Source: Sinomonas mesophila (lineage in GTDB: Bacteria > Actinomycetota > Actinomycetes > Actinomycetales > Micrococcaceae). From it: a DNA stretch of 61,295 bases. Below the pieces are notes generated by a model that saw only the letters and a program-made list of their open reading frames with translations, did not search any database and was not told the origin of the DNA. Where the stretch lies: the NCBI RefSeq assembly GCF_001999765.1, contig NZ_KV908331.1, forward strand, positions 40,564-101,858, in the 5' to 3' direction. The first letter of the stretch is position 1. Each line of letters opens with the position of its first letter. The translations under genes and the position numbers were made by a program. Below are positions 26,258 through 34,939 of the stretch, one piece after another.

Positions 26258-27208
26258 ATGGGCACTATCCAGGCCGAGCACCCTCGGCCACGCCATTTCC
26301 TCCTCCATGTGAGCGACACGCACCTGATCGGCGACGGACTCCTGCACGGCACGCTCGATCCCGAGGCCCGGCTGCGGACGCTCTTCGACCAGATGCGCGA
26401 CGCCGCCGGCTCGCCCGGGGCGATCATCGTCACCGGCGACCTCGCGGACCGCGGCGAGCCCGAAGCGTACGCCCGGCTGCGGCGGATCGCCGAGCCCGCG
26501 GCCGAGGCCCTGGGCGCGAGGCTCATCTGGGCGATGGGGAACCATGACGACCGCGGCGCGATGCGCGAGCACCTGCTCGGCGAAGTGCCCACCGAGGAGC
26601 CCTACGACAGGATCTACTGGATCGGCGGGCTGCGCGTCATCACGCTCGACACGACCGTCCCGGGCTACCACCACGGCGAGCTCGAGGAGTCGCAGCTCGA
26701 ATGGCTCGGCGCCGAGCTCGAGCTCCCGGCGCCGGACGGGACGATCCTCGCGATGCACCACCCGCCCGTGCCGTGCGTCCAGGACCTCGCCGTCCTCGTC
26801 GAGCTGCGCGGCCAGCCCGCCCTGGCCGACGTGCTCCAGGGCAGTGACGTCCGCACGATCCTCGCTGGCCACCTCCACTACTCCACCTCGGGCACCTTCG
26901 CCGGGATCCCCGTCTCTGTAGCCTCGGCGACGTGCTACACGCAGGACCTCGCGGGCGCCGTCGACCCCGTCTCGGGCATCCGGCCCACGCGCGGCCGGGA
27001 CGCGGCCCAGGCGTACAACCTCGTGCACGTGTACCCGGACACGGTGGTCCACTCCGTCGTTCCCGCCGCCGGCGGCGACACCGTGGGCGCCCCGCACGAC
27101 GCCGACGAGATCGCACGCGTCCTCGAGGCGGCGGGCGTCGTGATCCCCGAGGACACCGGGGAGGAGACGCGCCGGCACCCGACGACGGGCATGCTCCCCG
27201 TCGTCTGA
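26258..27208 (+). CDS. Calcineurin-like metallophosphoesterase, CpdA/Icc-like
   Basis: A 316-residue cyclic-nucleotide-phosphodiesterase-like enzyme. All metal-site motifs are present: HVSDTH, VTGDLADRGE, MGNHDD, MHHPP and LAGHLHYS. The ATG at 26258 has AAGG 9 nt upstream; a GTG at 26240 is possible. This resembles cAMP phosphodiesterase CpdA and mycobacterial Rv0805, which act on 2',3'- or 3',5'-cyclic nucleotides. It follows the sugar cluster but is separated by a terminator and has its own promoter region. The C-terminal 40 residues are acidic. Confidence 0.88.
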   Translation: MGTIQAEHPRPRHFLLHVSDTHLIGDGLLHGTLDPEARLRTLFDQMRDAAGSPGAIIVTGDLADRGEPEAYARLRRIAEPAAEALGARLIWAMGNHDDRGAMREHLLGEVPTEEPYDRIYWIGGLRVITLDTTVPGYHHGELEESQLEWLGAELELPAPDGTILAMHHPPVPCVQDLAVLVELRGQPALADVLQGSDVRTILAGHLHYSTSGTFAGIPVSVASATCYTQDLAGAVDPVSGIRPTRGRDAAQAYNLVHVYPDTVVHSVVPAAGGDTVGAPHDADEIARVLEAAGVVIPEDTGEETRRHPTTGMLPVV

Positions 27209-27259
27209 GCGAAGGAGACAGACCAGGGGAGAGCCGATGCCAGCCCCGGTTCCCCGGGG

Positions 27260-28750
27260 CTAGATGAGCGCTGCGGCGCCCGCCCCGGCCAGCTCGCCCA
27301 CGAGCGCCAGCGCGCCCCTGTCGTGAAGCGTCGCGAGGGCGCGGCGGTACGCCGACCGGAAGCGATCGTCGTCGACGACGTCGCCGAAGAACTCTCGGTT
27401 GGCGATGAACGCGTCGGGATTCGTGCGGTTGGCCCGCGCGATGGCCTGCAGCGTCTCGGCGAGGCGGTCGACGACGGGGATGCGCTCGCCGTGCTCGTCG
27501 ACGCCCTCGGCGTACCGTGCCCAGCTCGCGACGATCGCGGCCGAGAGCTCGACGGGGCGGCCCGCTTCGAGGTTCTCCCACACGACAGGCATGAGCCACT
27601 TGGGGATGCGGTCGGAGCTCTCGGCGCACAGCCGAGCGACGGTGTCGGCGACGTGCTCGTTGCTGAATCGCTCGATGAGCCGGCGCTTGTACGCGTCGAG
27701 GTCGACGCCGGGCACGGGAGCGAGCGTCGGCGTAGCCTCCTCGTCCATGTAGCGCAGGAGGAACCGCGCGAACAGCGGATGGCGCGCGACGTCATGCACG
27801 GCCCGGTGGCCCGCGAGCCACCCGAGGTAGCACAGGCCCTGGTGGCTCGCGTTGAGCAGGCGCAGCTTCATGAGCTCGTAGGGAACGACGTCGTCGACGA
27901 TCTGGACGCCGGCCTCCTCGTAGGGCGGACGCCCGGCGGAGAACCTGTCCTCGAGGACCCACTGGGTGAAGTCCTCGGTCACCACCGGCCACGCGTCCTC
28001 GATCCCGTACTGCGCGGCGACGTCCGCGCGGTCCGCATCCGTCGTGGCGGGCGTGATGCGATCCACCATCGAGTTCGGGAACGGGACGTTGGCGTCGATC
28101 CACGCCCCGAGCTCCGGATCGAGGGCGGTGGCGAAGGCCGTGAACATGCGGTGGGCGACCTCTCCGTTGCCCTGGATGTTGTCGCAGCTCATGACCGTGA
28201 ACGGCGCGATGCCTCGCTCGCGGCGCAGCCGGAGCCCGGCAGTGATGAGCCCGAACACGGTGCCGGGGCTCGCCGGTTCGGCCAGGTCGGCTTGGACGGC
28301 CGGGTGCGCGAGGTCGAACTCGCCGGTCACGGGGTGGACGTTGTACCCGCCCTCGGTCACGGTCAGGGAGACGATGCGGATCGCGGGGTCCGTGAGGCGC
28401 TCGACGGCGGCGGCCGGATCATCGGGGGCGAAGATGTAGTCGACGATCGAGCCGATGACGCGCACGTCCCGGGTTCCGTCGGGATTCTTCACGACGAGGG
28501 TGAACAGGCCGTCGGAGGCGCGCAGCGCGTCTCGCATGCGGGTGTCGGAGGGCATGACGCCCATTCCGCAGATGCCCCAGTCGAGGGCCTTGCCCTCATT
28601 CATGAGCGCATCGAGGTACATGGCCTGGTGGGCGCGGTGGAAGCCGCCGACGCCGAAGTGGACAATGCCTGCCGTGACGGCCGAGCGGTCGTAGGCGGGC
28701 GCCGCGACGGGGGCCCGCAGGGAGGCGAGGGCGGAGTTGCTGAGCTTCAT
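27260..28750 (-). CDS. Mannitol 2-dehydrogenase / D-arabitol 4-dehydrogenase family
   Basis: A 496-residue long-chain NAD-dependent polyol dehydrogenase. Rossmann motif GIVHFGVGGFHRAHQAMY, then MSCDNIQGNGEVAH, PNSMVDRITPATT and the catalytic KLRLLNASHQGLCYLGWLAG. AAGGA stands 5 nt before the ATG. It is downstream of a polyol MFS transporter and divergent from DeoR and xylulokinase genes. That set fits D-arabitol to D-xylulose, or mannitol to fructose; xylulokinase favours arabitol. It is longer than, and only distantly similar to, the uronate enzyme at 22953. Confidence 0.9.
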   Translation of the reverse strand: MKLSNSALASLRAPVAAPAYDRSAVTAGIVHFGVGGFHRAHQAMYLDALMNEGKALDWGICGMGVMPSDTRMRDALRASDGLFTLVVKNPDGTRDVRVIGSIVDYIFAPDDPAAAVERLTDPAIRIVSLTVTEGGYNVHPVTGEFDLAHPAVQADLAEPASPGTVFGLITAGLRLRRERGIAPFTVMSCDNIQGNGEVAHRMFTAFATALDPELGAWIDANVPFPNSMVDRITPATTDADRADVAAQYGIEDAWPVVTEDFTQWVLEDRFSAGRPPYEEAGVQIVDDVVPYELMKLRLLNASHQGLCYLGWLAGHRAVHDVARHPLFARFLLRYMDEEATPTLAPVPGVDLDAYKRRLIERFSNEHVADTVARLCAESSDRIPKWLMPVVWENLEAGRPVELSAAIVASWARYAEGVDEHGERIPVVDRLAETLQAIARANRTNPDAFIANREFFGDVVDDDRFRSAYRRALATLHDRGALALVGELAGAGAAALI

Positions 28751-28788
28751 GGGATTCCTTGTGGAGACTGGAGCACGGATCGGGCGGG

Positions 28789-30150
28789 TCAGCGGGCGGC
28801 GAGCGCCGGCTCGGACGACGGCGACGTCCCGCCGAGTGCCGGGACGCCGTCGAAGCCGGGCTGCGTCCCGCGCAGGAAGAAGGACATCACGGCCGCCACG
28901 AGGTAGAGGCCGGCGAAGAGCCACACCATGCCGGCCGCGCCGAGCGGGGCGTACAGGAGGGCGACGAGCAGCGGGCCGACGGCGACGGCGGCCCCGATGC
29001 CGAGGTTGTAGGAGCTCATCGCGGCGCCGGGGTGGTGCGGCGCGAGGGACGCGGCGATCGCCGAGAGCGGGACGAACCCGGCGAGGGCGATGCCGAAGAC
29101 CGCGCCGACGACGAGGGTCAGGGCGTAGGCGGACTCCCAGCCCTGGGCGAGGGCCACGTCCGGCACGACGTAGAGGCCCAGCATGGAGACGGCGCAGAGC
29201 ACGGCGCCGAACCACGTCACGGTGCGGCTCCAGCCGAGGCGGTCGCCGAGCCAGCCGAAGAACAGGTTGCAGGGGATGTTGACGGCGTAGATCACCGCGG
29301 TGAGGACGAGGAACTGGCCCACGCTCCAGCCGAAGTGGTCGGTGAAGAGCGCGGGGAAGAACACGGCCATGCCGTAGGTCGGGACCGAATTGATCATGCG
29401 GGTGAGCATGACCATGAGTGCCTTGGGCCGGGTCGCGATGAGCCGGAGGCCGAAGCCGACAGTGTCCCAGACCCTGTCCGCGTCCTCGACGAGCGGGCCG
29501 CGGCCGCGCTTCTCCTTGACGCCGAGGAAGGCAACGGCCGAGCCGAGGACGACGAGCCCGAGGGAGACCCAGAGCGTCTCGTAGTAGGAGAGGCCGAGGA
29601 GGTCGAGGGACGCGCTCGCGGTCGCGGCGCCGAGCGTGGGCAGGCCCGCCGAGAAGGCGACGTAGAACCATCCGATCGACATCGCGAGGCGGCGTGCGCC
29701 CGCCGTCGCGCTGATCCAGACGAGGAAGCCGTAGGCGAAGAAGGGGTAGCCGAAGCCGCGCAGGCCATAGCAGATGAAGATGAGGGCCGGGTTCGAGGCC
29801 GTGAGCGCGACGACGAGGAAGAGGATCTCGAACGCGACCCAGACCGCGGCGCCAATGACCATGACCCTGCGCGGGCCCCAGAGGTCGGACAGCGCCGCGG
29901 AGAAGAAGGCGGCGATGGCGACGGCGACGCCATAGACGGTGATGAGGGTTCCGGCCTCGGGGATCGAGAACCCATGCTCGCCCGTGAGGTACGGGGTGAG
30001 GATGTTGGTCTCGACGCCGTCTCCGATCATGAACAGCGCGAGTCCCACGAAGCCCCAGATCAGGGGCCGGGGAAGGCCGAGACGCTCGAGGATGCCCGAC
30101 GGCGCGGACGGCGCTGAGGTCAATGACGTCGCTGTGGGTGCTGCAGGCAT
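28789..30150 (-). CDS. MFS polyol transporter (RbtT/DalT/CsbX type)
   Basis: A 453-residue major facilitator with twelve predicted helices. The opening PLIWGFVGLALFMIGDGVETNILTPYL is characteristic of the ribitol/arabitol transporter group. The loop after helix 2 reads DLWGPRRVM. AAGGAG lies 8 nt before the ATG. It is co-transcribed with the polyol dehydrogenase downstream, so it most likely imports D-arabitol, ribitol or mannitol by proton symport. Confidence 0.88.
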   Translation of the reverse strand: MPAAPTATSLTSAPSAPSGILERLGLPRPLIWGFVGLALFMIGDGVETNILTPYLTGEHGFSIPEAGTLITVYGVAVAIAAFFSAALSDLWGPRRVMVIGAAVWVAFEILFLVVALTASNPALIFICYGLRGFGYPFFAYGFLVWISATAGARRLAMSIGWFYVAFSAGLPTLGAATASASLDLLGLSYYETLWVSLGLVVLGSAVAFLGVKEKRGRGPLVEDADRVWDTVGFGLRLIATRPKALMVMLTRMINSVPTYGMAVFFPALFTDHFGWSVGQFLVLTAVIYAVNIPCNLFFGWLGDRLGWSRTVTWFGAVLCAVSMLGLYVVPDVALAQGWESAYALTLVVGAVFGIALAGFVPLSAIAASLAPHHPGAAMSSYNLGIGAAVAVGPLLVALLYAPLGAAGMVWLFAGLYLVAAVMSFFLRGTQPGFDGVPALGGTSPSSEPALAAR

Positions 30151-30200
30151 GGAGGTCGCTCCTTTGCGGTGCCCCGGAGGTGCCCGGGTCTCTGTGGTCG

Positions 30201-30259
30201 ATCTAACAGTACATCTAACACTTTCAACACATCAAGAGTGATTTCTGACAGGAAATCAC
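30201..30259. promoter_or_regulatory. Operator region between divergent polyol operons
   Basis: Two direct repeats ATCTAACA (30201-30208, 30213-30220; 12-bp period) are followed by an inverted repeat GTGATTTC (30238-30245) / GAAATCAC (30252-30259). The stretch is AT-rich compared with its flanks. The adjacent DeoR gene is the likely binder, controlling both directions. Confidence 0.65.
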
Positions 30260-30275
30260 CCCTTGCTCCCACATG

Positions 30276-30304
30276 TTGCACCACTTTTTTCTCAGATCTA
30301 TCAT
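30276..30304 (+). promoter_or_regulatory. Promoter of the deoR-xylB operon, leaderless
   Basis: TTGCAC (30276-30281), a 17-bp spacer and TATCAT (30299-30304) make a near-consensus promoter. The GTG at 30312 follows after 7 nt, so the mRNA probably begins at the start codon. Confidence 0.7.
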
Positions 30305-30311
30305 CGAGACC

Positions 30312-31148
30312 GTGAGTATCCCTCAGGAAGATCACGCCCTCCTGGGCGACGACGCCCAGCTCGCCGGCCTCGCGACGGAGGCGAGGCGTGACGCCGTCGT
30401 ACGCTTCGTCGACGAGCACACCGCGGCCCGCGTCGAGCAGCTCGCCGAGACGTTCGGGGTGAGCGCCATGACGGTGCACCGCGACCTCGAGGCGCTCGCA
30501 CGGGAAGGCAGGCTCGAGCGCGTGCGCGGCGGGGCGCGGGCCATTCCGCGGCGGTTCGCCGAGAGGGACGTGCGCCTGAGGCGCCACCTCAAGGCCGGGG
30601 TCAAGGACGCGCTCGCCCGGGTGGCCGTCCGGCTCATCGAACCGGGGGCGATCGTGGCGCTCGACGACTCGACGACGGTCGGCGCCATGGCCCCGTATCT
30701 CCCGGACCGCCACCCGTCCACAGTCATCACGCACTCCCTGGCCGTCATGAACCACATCTCCCAGGCCACCGGCATTGCGCTCGTCGGCCTCGGCGGGCAG
30801 TACTACCCCGAGACCGACTCGTTCCTCGGCAGCGTCGTCGTGGACCAGATCCGCAGGATCTCGGCGGACATCGTCTTCATTTCGACCACGTCCGTGCGCA
30901 ACTCCGCCCTCTACCACCCCGATGCCGAGGCGGCGCTGACCAAGAAGGCCATGGTCGGAGCCGCCCGCCGCAAGGTCCTGCTCGTCGACTCCGACAAGTT
31001 CGACGTCAGCGGCCTGTACCACGTCGAGGACCTCGAGGCCTTCGACGACGTCGTCATCGAGGCCACGCTGCCATCCCATCACCGCGCCCAGTTCGACCGG
31101 CTGGGCGTCGCCGTGCACACGGCCGACCACCGCGAGGAGACCCCATGA
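30312..31148 (+). CDS. DeoR-family transcriptional regulator of polyol catabolism
   Basis: A 278-residue regulator. The N-terminal DeoR helix-turn-helix region reads VEQLAETFGVSAMTVHRDLEAL, followed by the sugar-phosphate-sensing DeoRC domain with DDSTTVGAMAPYL, HSLAVMNHI, FISTTSVR and VDSDKFDVSGLY. The GTG at 30312 is preferred over an upstream ATG at 30273 because that ATG overlaps the -35 of a good promoter. Its stop overlaps xylB (ATGA), and it is divergent from the transporter and dehydrogenase genes, which it probably represses. Confidence 0.9.
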   Translation: MSIPQEDHALLGDDAQLAGLATEARRDAVVRFVDEHTAARVEQLAETFGVSAMTVHRDLEALAREGRLERVRGGARAIPRRFAERDVRLRRHLKAGVKDALARVAVRLIEPGAIVALDDSTTVGAMAPYLPDRHPSTVITHSLAVMNHISQATGIALVGLGGQYYPETDSFLGSVVVDQIRRISADIVFISTTSVRNSALYHPDAEAALTKKAMVGAARRKVLLVDSDKFDVSGLYHVEDLEAFDDVVIEATLPSHHRAQFDRLGVAVHTADHREETP

Positions 31149-32536
31149 GCCCCCGTCTCGTGCTCGGCGTCGATTCGTCCACGCAGTCCTGCAAGGCCGT
31201 GCTCGTCGACGCGGAGACGGGCGCCGTCGTTGCGCAGGGCCGAGCCTCCCACCCGGACGGAACCCAGGTGGACCCGAGGCACTGGCTCACGGCGTTCGCT
31301 GAATCCACCGAGGGGCTGCTCGAACGCGCGGACGCGGTCTCCGTGGCGGGCCAGCAGCACGGAATGGTCGCGCTCGCGGCGGGCGGCGCCGTCGCGCGCC
31401 CCGCAATCCTGTGGAACGACACTTCCTCCGCGCCGCAGGCCCGAGACCTCATCGCCGAGCTCGGCGGGCCGCAGGCGTGCGCCGACGCGGTGGGCAGCGT
31501 CATGGTCGCGTCCCTCACCGCCTCCAAGCTGCGCTGGATGCGGGACATCGAGCCCGAGAACGCCGCACGGACCGAGACCGTGCTCCTCCCACACGACTAC
31601 CTCACGTGGGACCTCGGCGGCCGCCGCGAGGCGACGACTGACCACGGCGACGCCTCCGGCACCGGCTACTACTCGACGTCGCGGCGGGAATTCCTGCCCG
31701 ACGTCGCAGCGCTCGCCCTCGGGCACGCCGTGGCCCTGCCGCGCATCGCGGCGCCGGACGCGATCGTCGGCGAGACGCGGGGCGGGGCCGCGATCGCGGC
31801 GGGGACGGGCGACAACATGGCCGCCGCCCTCGGCCTCGGCCTGCGCCCGGGCGACGTGTGCGTCTCGGTCGGCACCTCGGGGGTCGCGTCCGCCGTCGTG
31901 CCCGAGAGCGTGCACGACGGGACGGGCCTCGTGACGGGCTTCGCCGACGGCGCCGGCGGCTACCTGCCGCTCGCGTGCACGCTCAACGGCGCGCCCGTCC
32001 TCCAGTTCGGGGCAGGGCTACTCGGCGTCGGCCACGAGGAGTTCTCCCGGCTCGCCCTCTCGGCGGCGCCCGGCGCGGCCGGTGTGTGCATGCTTCCGTA
32101 CCTCGGCGGAGAGCGGACCCCCAACCGGCCCGACGCGACGGGCGTCATGCGGGGGCTCACGGCGCAGACTGGACGTGCCGAGTTCGCTCGTGCCGTCGTC
32201 GAGGGCCTGCTGTGCGCGCTGCGCGACGCCGTCTCCGCGCTCGAGGGCGCGACCGGCATCCCGACCCGGAGGATTCTCTTGGTTGGCGGCGGGGCCAAGT
32301 CGGACGCCGTGCGGCGCATAGCGCCACAGGTCTTCGGGGTGAGCGTCCTCGTGCCGAACCCGTCCGAGTACGTCGCGCTGGGGGCCGCGCGCCAGGCGGC
32401 CTGGGCGCTCAGCGGCTCCGCCGAGCCTCCCGTCTGGGCCGGGCCCGCCGTCGAACGGTACGACGCCGATCCGGTGCCCGGCGTCGTCGACCGCTACGCC
32501 GAGCTCCGCGACGCGACGGACAGCTGGGGCCGCTGA
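31145..32536 (+). CDS. xylB: Xylulokinase
   Basis: A 463-residue FGGY kinase phosphorylating D-xylulose to xylulose 5-phosphate. The N-terminal phosphate loop GVDSSTQSCKAV, VAGQQHGMVAL, PHDYLTWDLGG, CVSVGTSGVAS and LLVGGGAKSDAVRRIAPQVFG are the XylB landmarks. The length is slightly under the 480-500 usual for the family. Coupled to deoR and divergent from a polyol dehydrogenase, it completes arabitol catabolism into the pentose phosphate pathway. Confidence 0.93.
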   Translation: MSPRLVLGVDSSTQSCKAVLVDAETGAVVAQGRASHPDGTQVDPRHWLTAFAESTEGLLERADAVSVAGQQHGMVALAAGGAVARPAILWNDTSSAPQARDLIAELGGPQACADAVGSVMVASLTASKLRWMRDIEPENAARTETVLLPHDYLTWDLGGRREATTDHGDASGTGYYSTSRREFLPDVAALALGHAVALPRIAAPDAIVGETRGGAAIAAGTGDNMAAALGLGLRPGDVCVSVGTSGVASAVVPESVHDGTGLVTGFADGAGGYLPLACTLNGAPVLQFGAGLLGVGHEEFSRLALSAAPGAAGVCMLPYLGGERTPNRPDATGVMRGLTAQTGRAEFARAVVEGLLCALRDAVSALEGATGIPTRRILLVGGGAKSDAVRRIAPQVFGVSVLVPNPSEYVALGAARQAAWALSGSAEPPVWAGPAVERYDADPVPGVVDRYAELRDATDSWGR

Positions 32537-32546
32537 CCCGCGACAG

Positions 32547-34163
32547 CTAGGGGACGTCCAGCCGCTCCCAGGGCGCCGGGATCGGGAAGTACTTCTCGAG
32601 GAAGTCCGTCACGCGCTCCTGCCGGTCCTGCGCCGAGACCTCCGGGAACGAGCCGTCGTTGAGGCAGAAGAAGTCCTGGTTGCGCTTCTTGAGCAGCTTG
32701 GGCAGGGAATCCAGGCCCGACGGCACGGTCGTGTCGACGTAGCGCACCTTCGAGCCGACCTTCGTCACCGCCCGCCCCGTGAGCAGGGCGTAGTAGTGGT
32801 AGAAGGAGTTCGTCACCGAGATGCTGTCCCACGTGCGGAAGCGCGCGGCCGCCGTCTTGGCGAACTCGGCCGGGAACTCCTGCTCCATCTCCAGCAGCAC
32901 GCTCCGGCGCAGCGGCGCCGCCGTGTGCTCGAGGTGCCTCGTCGTGATCCGGCCGAACCGCTCGTAGAGCAGGCGCCGGTTCACGCGGGCGGCGTTCTCG
33001 TGGCCCGACCGGTCGAGGTGGTTGTCGCCGAGCCCGATCCGGGTCGTGGCCTCGATGAACTTCGTGATCCCGCCGGGGGAGAAGAACATGTCCGGGCCGA
33101 GCGGCCGGCCGAAGAACATGTCGTCGTTCGAGTACAGGAAGTACTCGGAGAGCCCGTCGATGTGCTGCAGCTGCGACTCGATGGCCTGGGAGTTGAAGAC
33201 CGGCAGGACGGACGGGTCCTTGAAGTGCTCCTCGGCCCGCACGATCGTGATCTTCTCGTGCGCGTCGTCGAGCCACGCGGGCACCCGCGAGTCGGTGCAG
33301 ATGAAGATCCGCCGGATCCAGGGCGCGAACATGTGCACGCTCCGCAATGCATACTTGAGCTCGTTGATCTGCCGGAAGCGGGCCTCGGCCTCGTCGCCCT
33401 CGCCGTGCTTGACGCCGGGCAGGAACGAGGCGCGGTACTTCCGGAACTCGGGGTCGGAGCCGTCGACCCACGAGAAGACGATGTCGATCTCGAAGTCGAT
33501 GTCCGTGGCGTGGTCGGCGAACATGTTCTCGATCGTCGGCCACGTCATGCCGAACCGCTCGACCGTCCCCCGGACTGCCTCCGCGACGGGCAGGGTGCGG
33601 CGCGTGAGCGAGTTCTCGATGGGCAGGTGCAGGTCCTTGCCCTCCCATTTCCACAGTTCGATCTGCACGCCGGTCTCCTGGCCGTAGAGCAGGCCGCCCT
33701 CCGGCTCGAGCCGGGGCCGGTACAGCCGGAACATGCGGGCCTGCCCGGACTCGGCGAGCCTGCCGTCGGCGACGAGAAGGGCCCGGTCCTTGCGCGCGTC
33801 GACGGTCAGGGAGTAAAAGGGCTCGTCGCGGCACGCCTCCACGAGGGCCCAGCGCAGGTCCTTGCGGCGCTCCCAGTCGACGGCGATGACGGGGCGCGCG
33901 TCATTGCCGCGCACCAGCAGGTAGGGGACCTCGGCGCGGTCGAGGACATCGCGGACGAACAGGAGGTCCTCGACCATCGCCTCGTGCGGCGTCTGGGTGC
34001 GGTTCAGGAGGGCGTATCCGCGCTTCTTGTGGCGGATGACGTCGTCCCGGTCCGCGAGTCTCCTGCCTGCGGCCGCCGACGTGACTTCGAGGACGGCGGG
34101 CACGGCCTCCTCGGCATCGGTGGTTGCGTGGTAGACCTCGGCGGGTGTCAGGGACGTGTTCAC
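32547..34163 (-). CDS. Stealth-family sugar-phosphate transferase
   Basis: A 538-residue protein of the Stealth family, which transfers hexose-1-phosphate in capsule or teichoic-type polymers (relatives of SacB, CpsY and GlcNAc-1-phosphotransferase). All four conserved regions are visible: CR1 EIDIVFSWVDGSDP (about residue 224), CR2 with RQINELKYALRSVHMFAPWI and CTDSRVPAWL, CR3 HLEHTAAPLRRSVLLEMEQE, and CR4 KRNQDFFCLND. The N-terminal 215 residues form an additional domain. The GTG has GAGGAGG upstream. No other capsule genes are adjacent, so it stands alone next to pyrE. Confidence 0.92.
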   Translation of the reverse strand: MNTSLTPAEVYHATTDAEEAVPAVLEVTSAAAGRRLADRDDVIRHKKRGYALLNRTQTPHEAMVEDLLFVRDVLDRAEVPYLLVRGNDARPVIAVDWERRKDLRWALVEACRDEPFYSLTVDARKDRALLVADGRLAESGQARMFRLYRPRLEPEGGLLYGQETGVQIELWKWEGKDLHLPIENSLTRRTLPVAEAVRGTVERFGMTWPTIENMFADHATDIDFEIDIVFSWVDGSDPEFRKYRASFLPGVKHGEGDEAEARFRQINELKYALRSVHMFAPWIRRIFICTDSRVPAWLDDAHEKITIVRAEEHFKDPSVLPVFNSQAIESQLQHIDGLSEYFLYSNDDMFFGRPLGPDMFFSPGGITKFIEATTRIGLGDNHLDRSGHENAARVNRRLLYERFGRITTRHLEHTAAPLRRSVLLEMEQEFPAEFAKTAAARFRTWDSISVTNSFYHYYALLTGRAVTKVGSKVRYVDTTVPSGLDSLPKLLKKRNQDFFCLNDGSFPEVSAQDRQERVTDFLEKYFPIPAPWERLDVP

Positions 34164-34268
34164 AGGCCTCCTCGGGGCGGTGACGGTTCACGCTCATGAT
34201 AGGCGCACGTCTCCTAGGCGCACGACGGCGCACGAGGGCCCAGCCCGGCGTGGCCGGGCGGCGCCCTC

Positions 34269-34274
34269 TAGAAT
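34269..34274 (+). promoter_or_regulatory. -10 element of leaderless pyrE promoter
   Basis: TAGAAT stands 7 nt before the pyrE ATG, and no Shine-Dalgarno is present. Confidence 0.55.
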
Positions 34275-34281
34275 CGGTGCC

Positions 34282-34860
34282 ATGACTGACGCCGCATCCC
34301 TGGACATCGCCGCTGCCCGCGCCCGCCTGCTCGAGCTCATCAAGGAGCTCGCCGTCGTGCGGGGGAAGGTGGTCCTCTCGAGCGGCAAGGAAGCCGACTA
34401 CTACGTGGACCTGCGCCGCATCACGCTGCACCACGAGGCCAGCCAGCTCGTCGGCCAGGTCATGCTCGACCTCATCGACAGGGCCGGCGTCCAGGCCGAC
34501 GCCGCGGGTGGCCTCACGATGGGCGCCGACCCGGTGGGCACCGCCGTCATGCACGCCGCGCGCGAGGCGGGCCGCGCCGTCGACGCGTTCGTCGTGCGGA
34601 AGGCGCAGAAGTCGTACGGCATGGGCCGCCAGGTCGAGGGCCCGGGCGTCGAGGGCCGCAAGGTCGTGGTTCTCGAGGACACCTCGACCACAGGCGGCTC
34701 GGCGCTGACCGCCGTCGAGGGCGTGCGCAACGCCGGCGGCGAGGTGACCGCCGTCGCCGTCATCGTGGACCGCGCGACCGGGGCGAAGGAACGCATCGAA
34801 GCGGAGGCCGGCGTGCCCTACCTGTACGCGTTCGGCAAGGACGAGCTCGGCCTCGACTGA
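34282..34860 (+). CDS. pyrE: Orotate phosphoribosyltransferase
   Basis: Converts orotate and PRPP to OMP in pyrimidine biosynthesis. The 192-residue length is typical. The PRPP-binding motif is VVVLEDTSTTGGSAL; LSSGKEADYYVDLRR and GGLTMGADPVGTA are further family markers. The ATG at 34282 is preceded by a -10-like TAGAAT without a ribosome binding site, so it is probably leaderless. Other pyr genes are not nearby. Confidence 0.95.
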   Translation: MTDAASLDIAAARARLLELIKELAVVRGKVVLSSGKEADYYVDLRRITLHHEASQLVGQVMLDLIDRAGVQADAAGGLTMGADPVGTAVMHAAREAGRAVDAFVVRKAQKSYGMGRQVEGPGVEGRKVVVLEDTSTTGGSALTAVEGVRNAGGEVTAVAVIVDRATGAKERIEAEAGVPYLYAFGKDELGLD

Positions 34861-34939
34861 GTCTTGCCGGAAGGCATAGGCGGCTAGCCGAGGCCGACCA
34901 GAGAGACATCCGAGGGCAACCGAGGGGGAGGACGGGACG

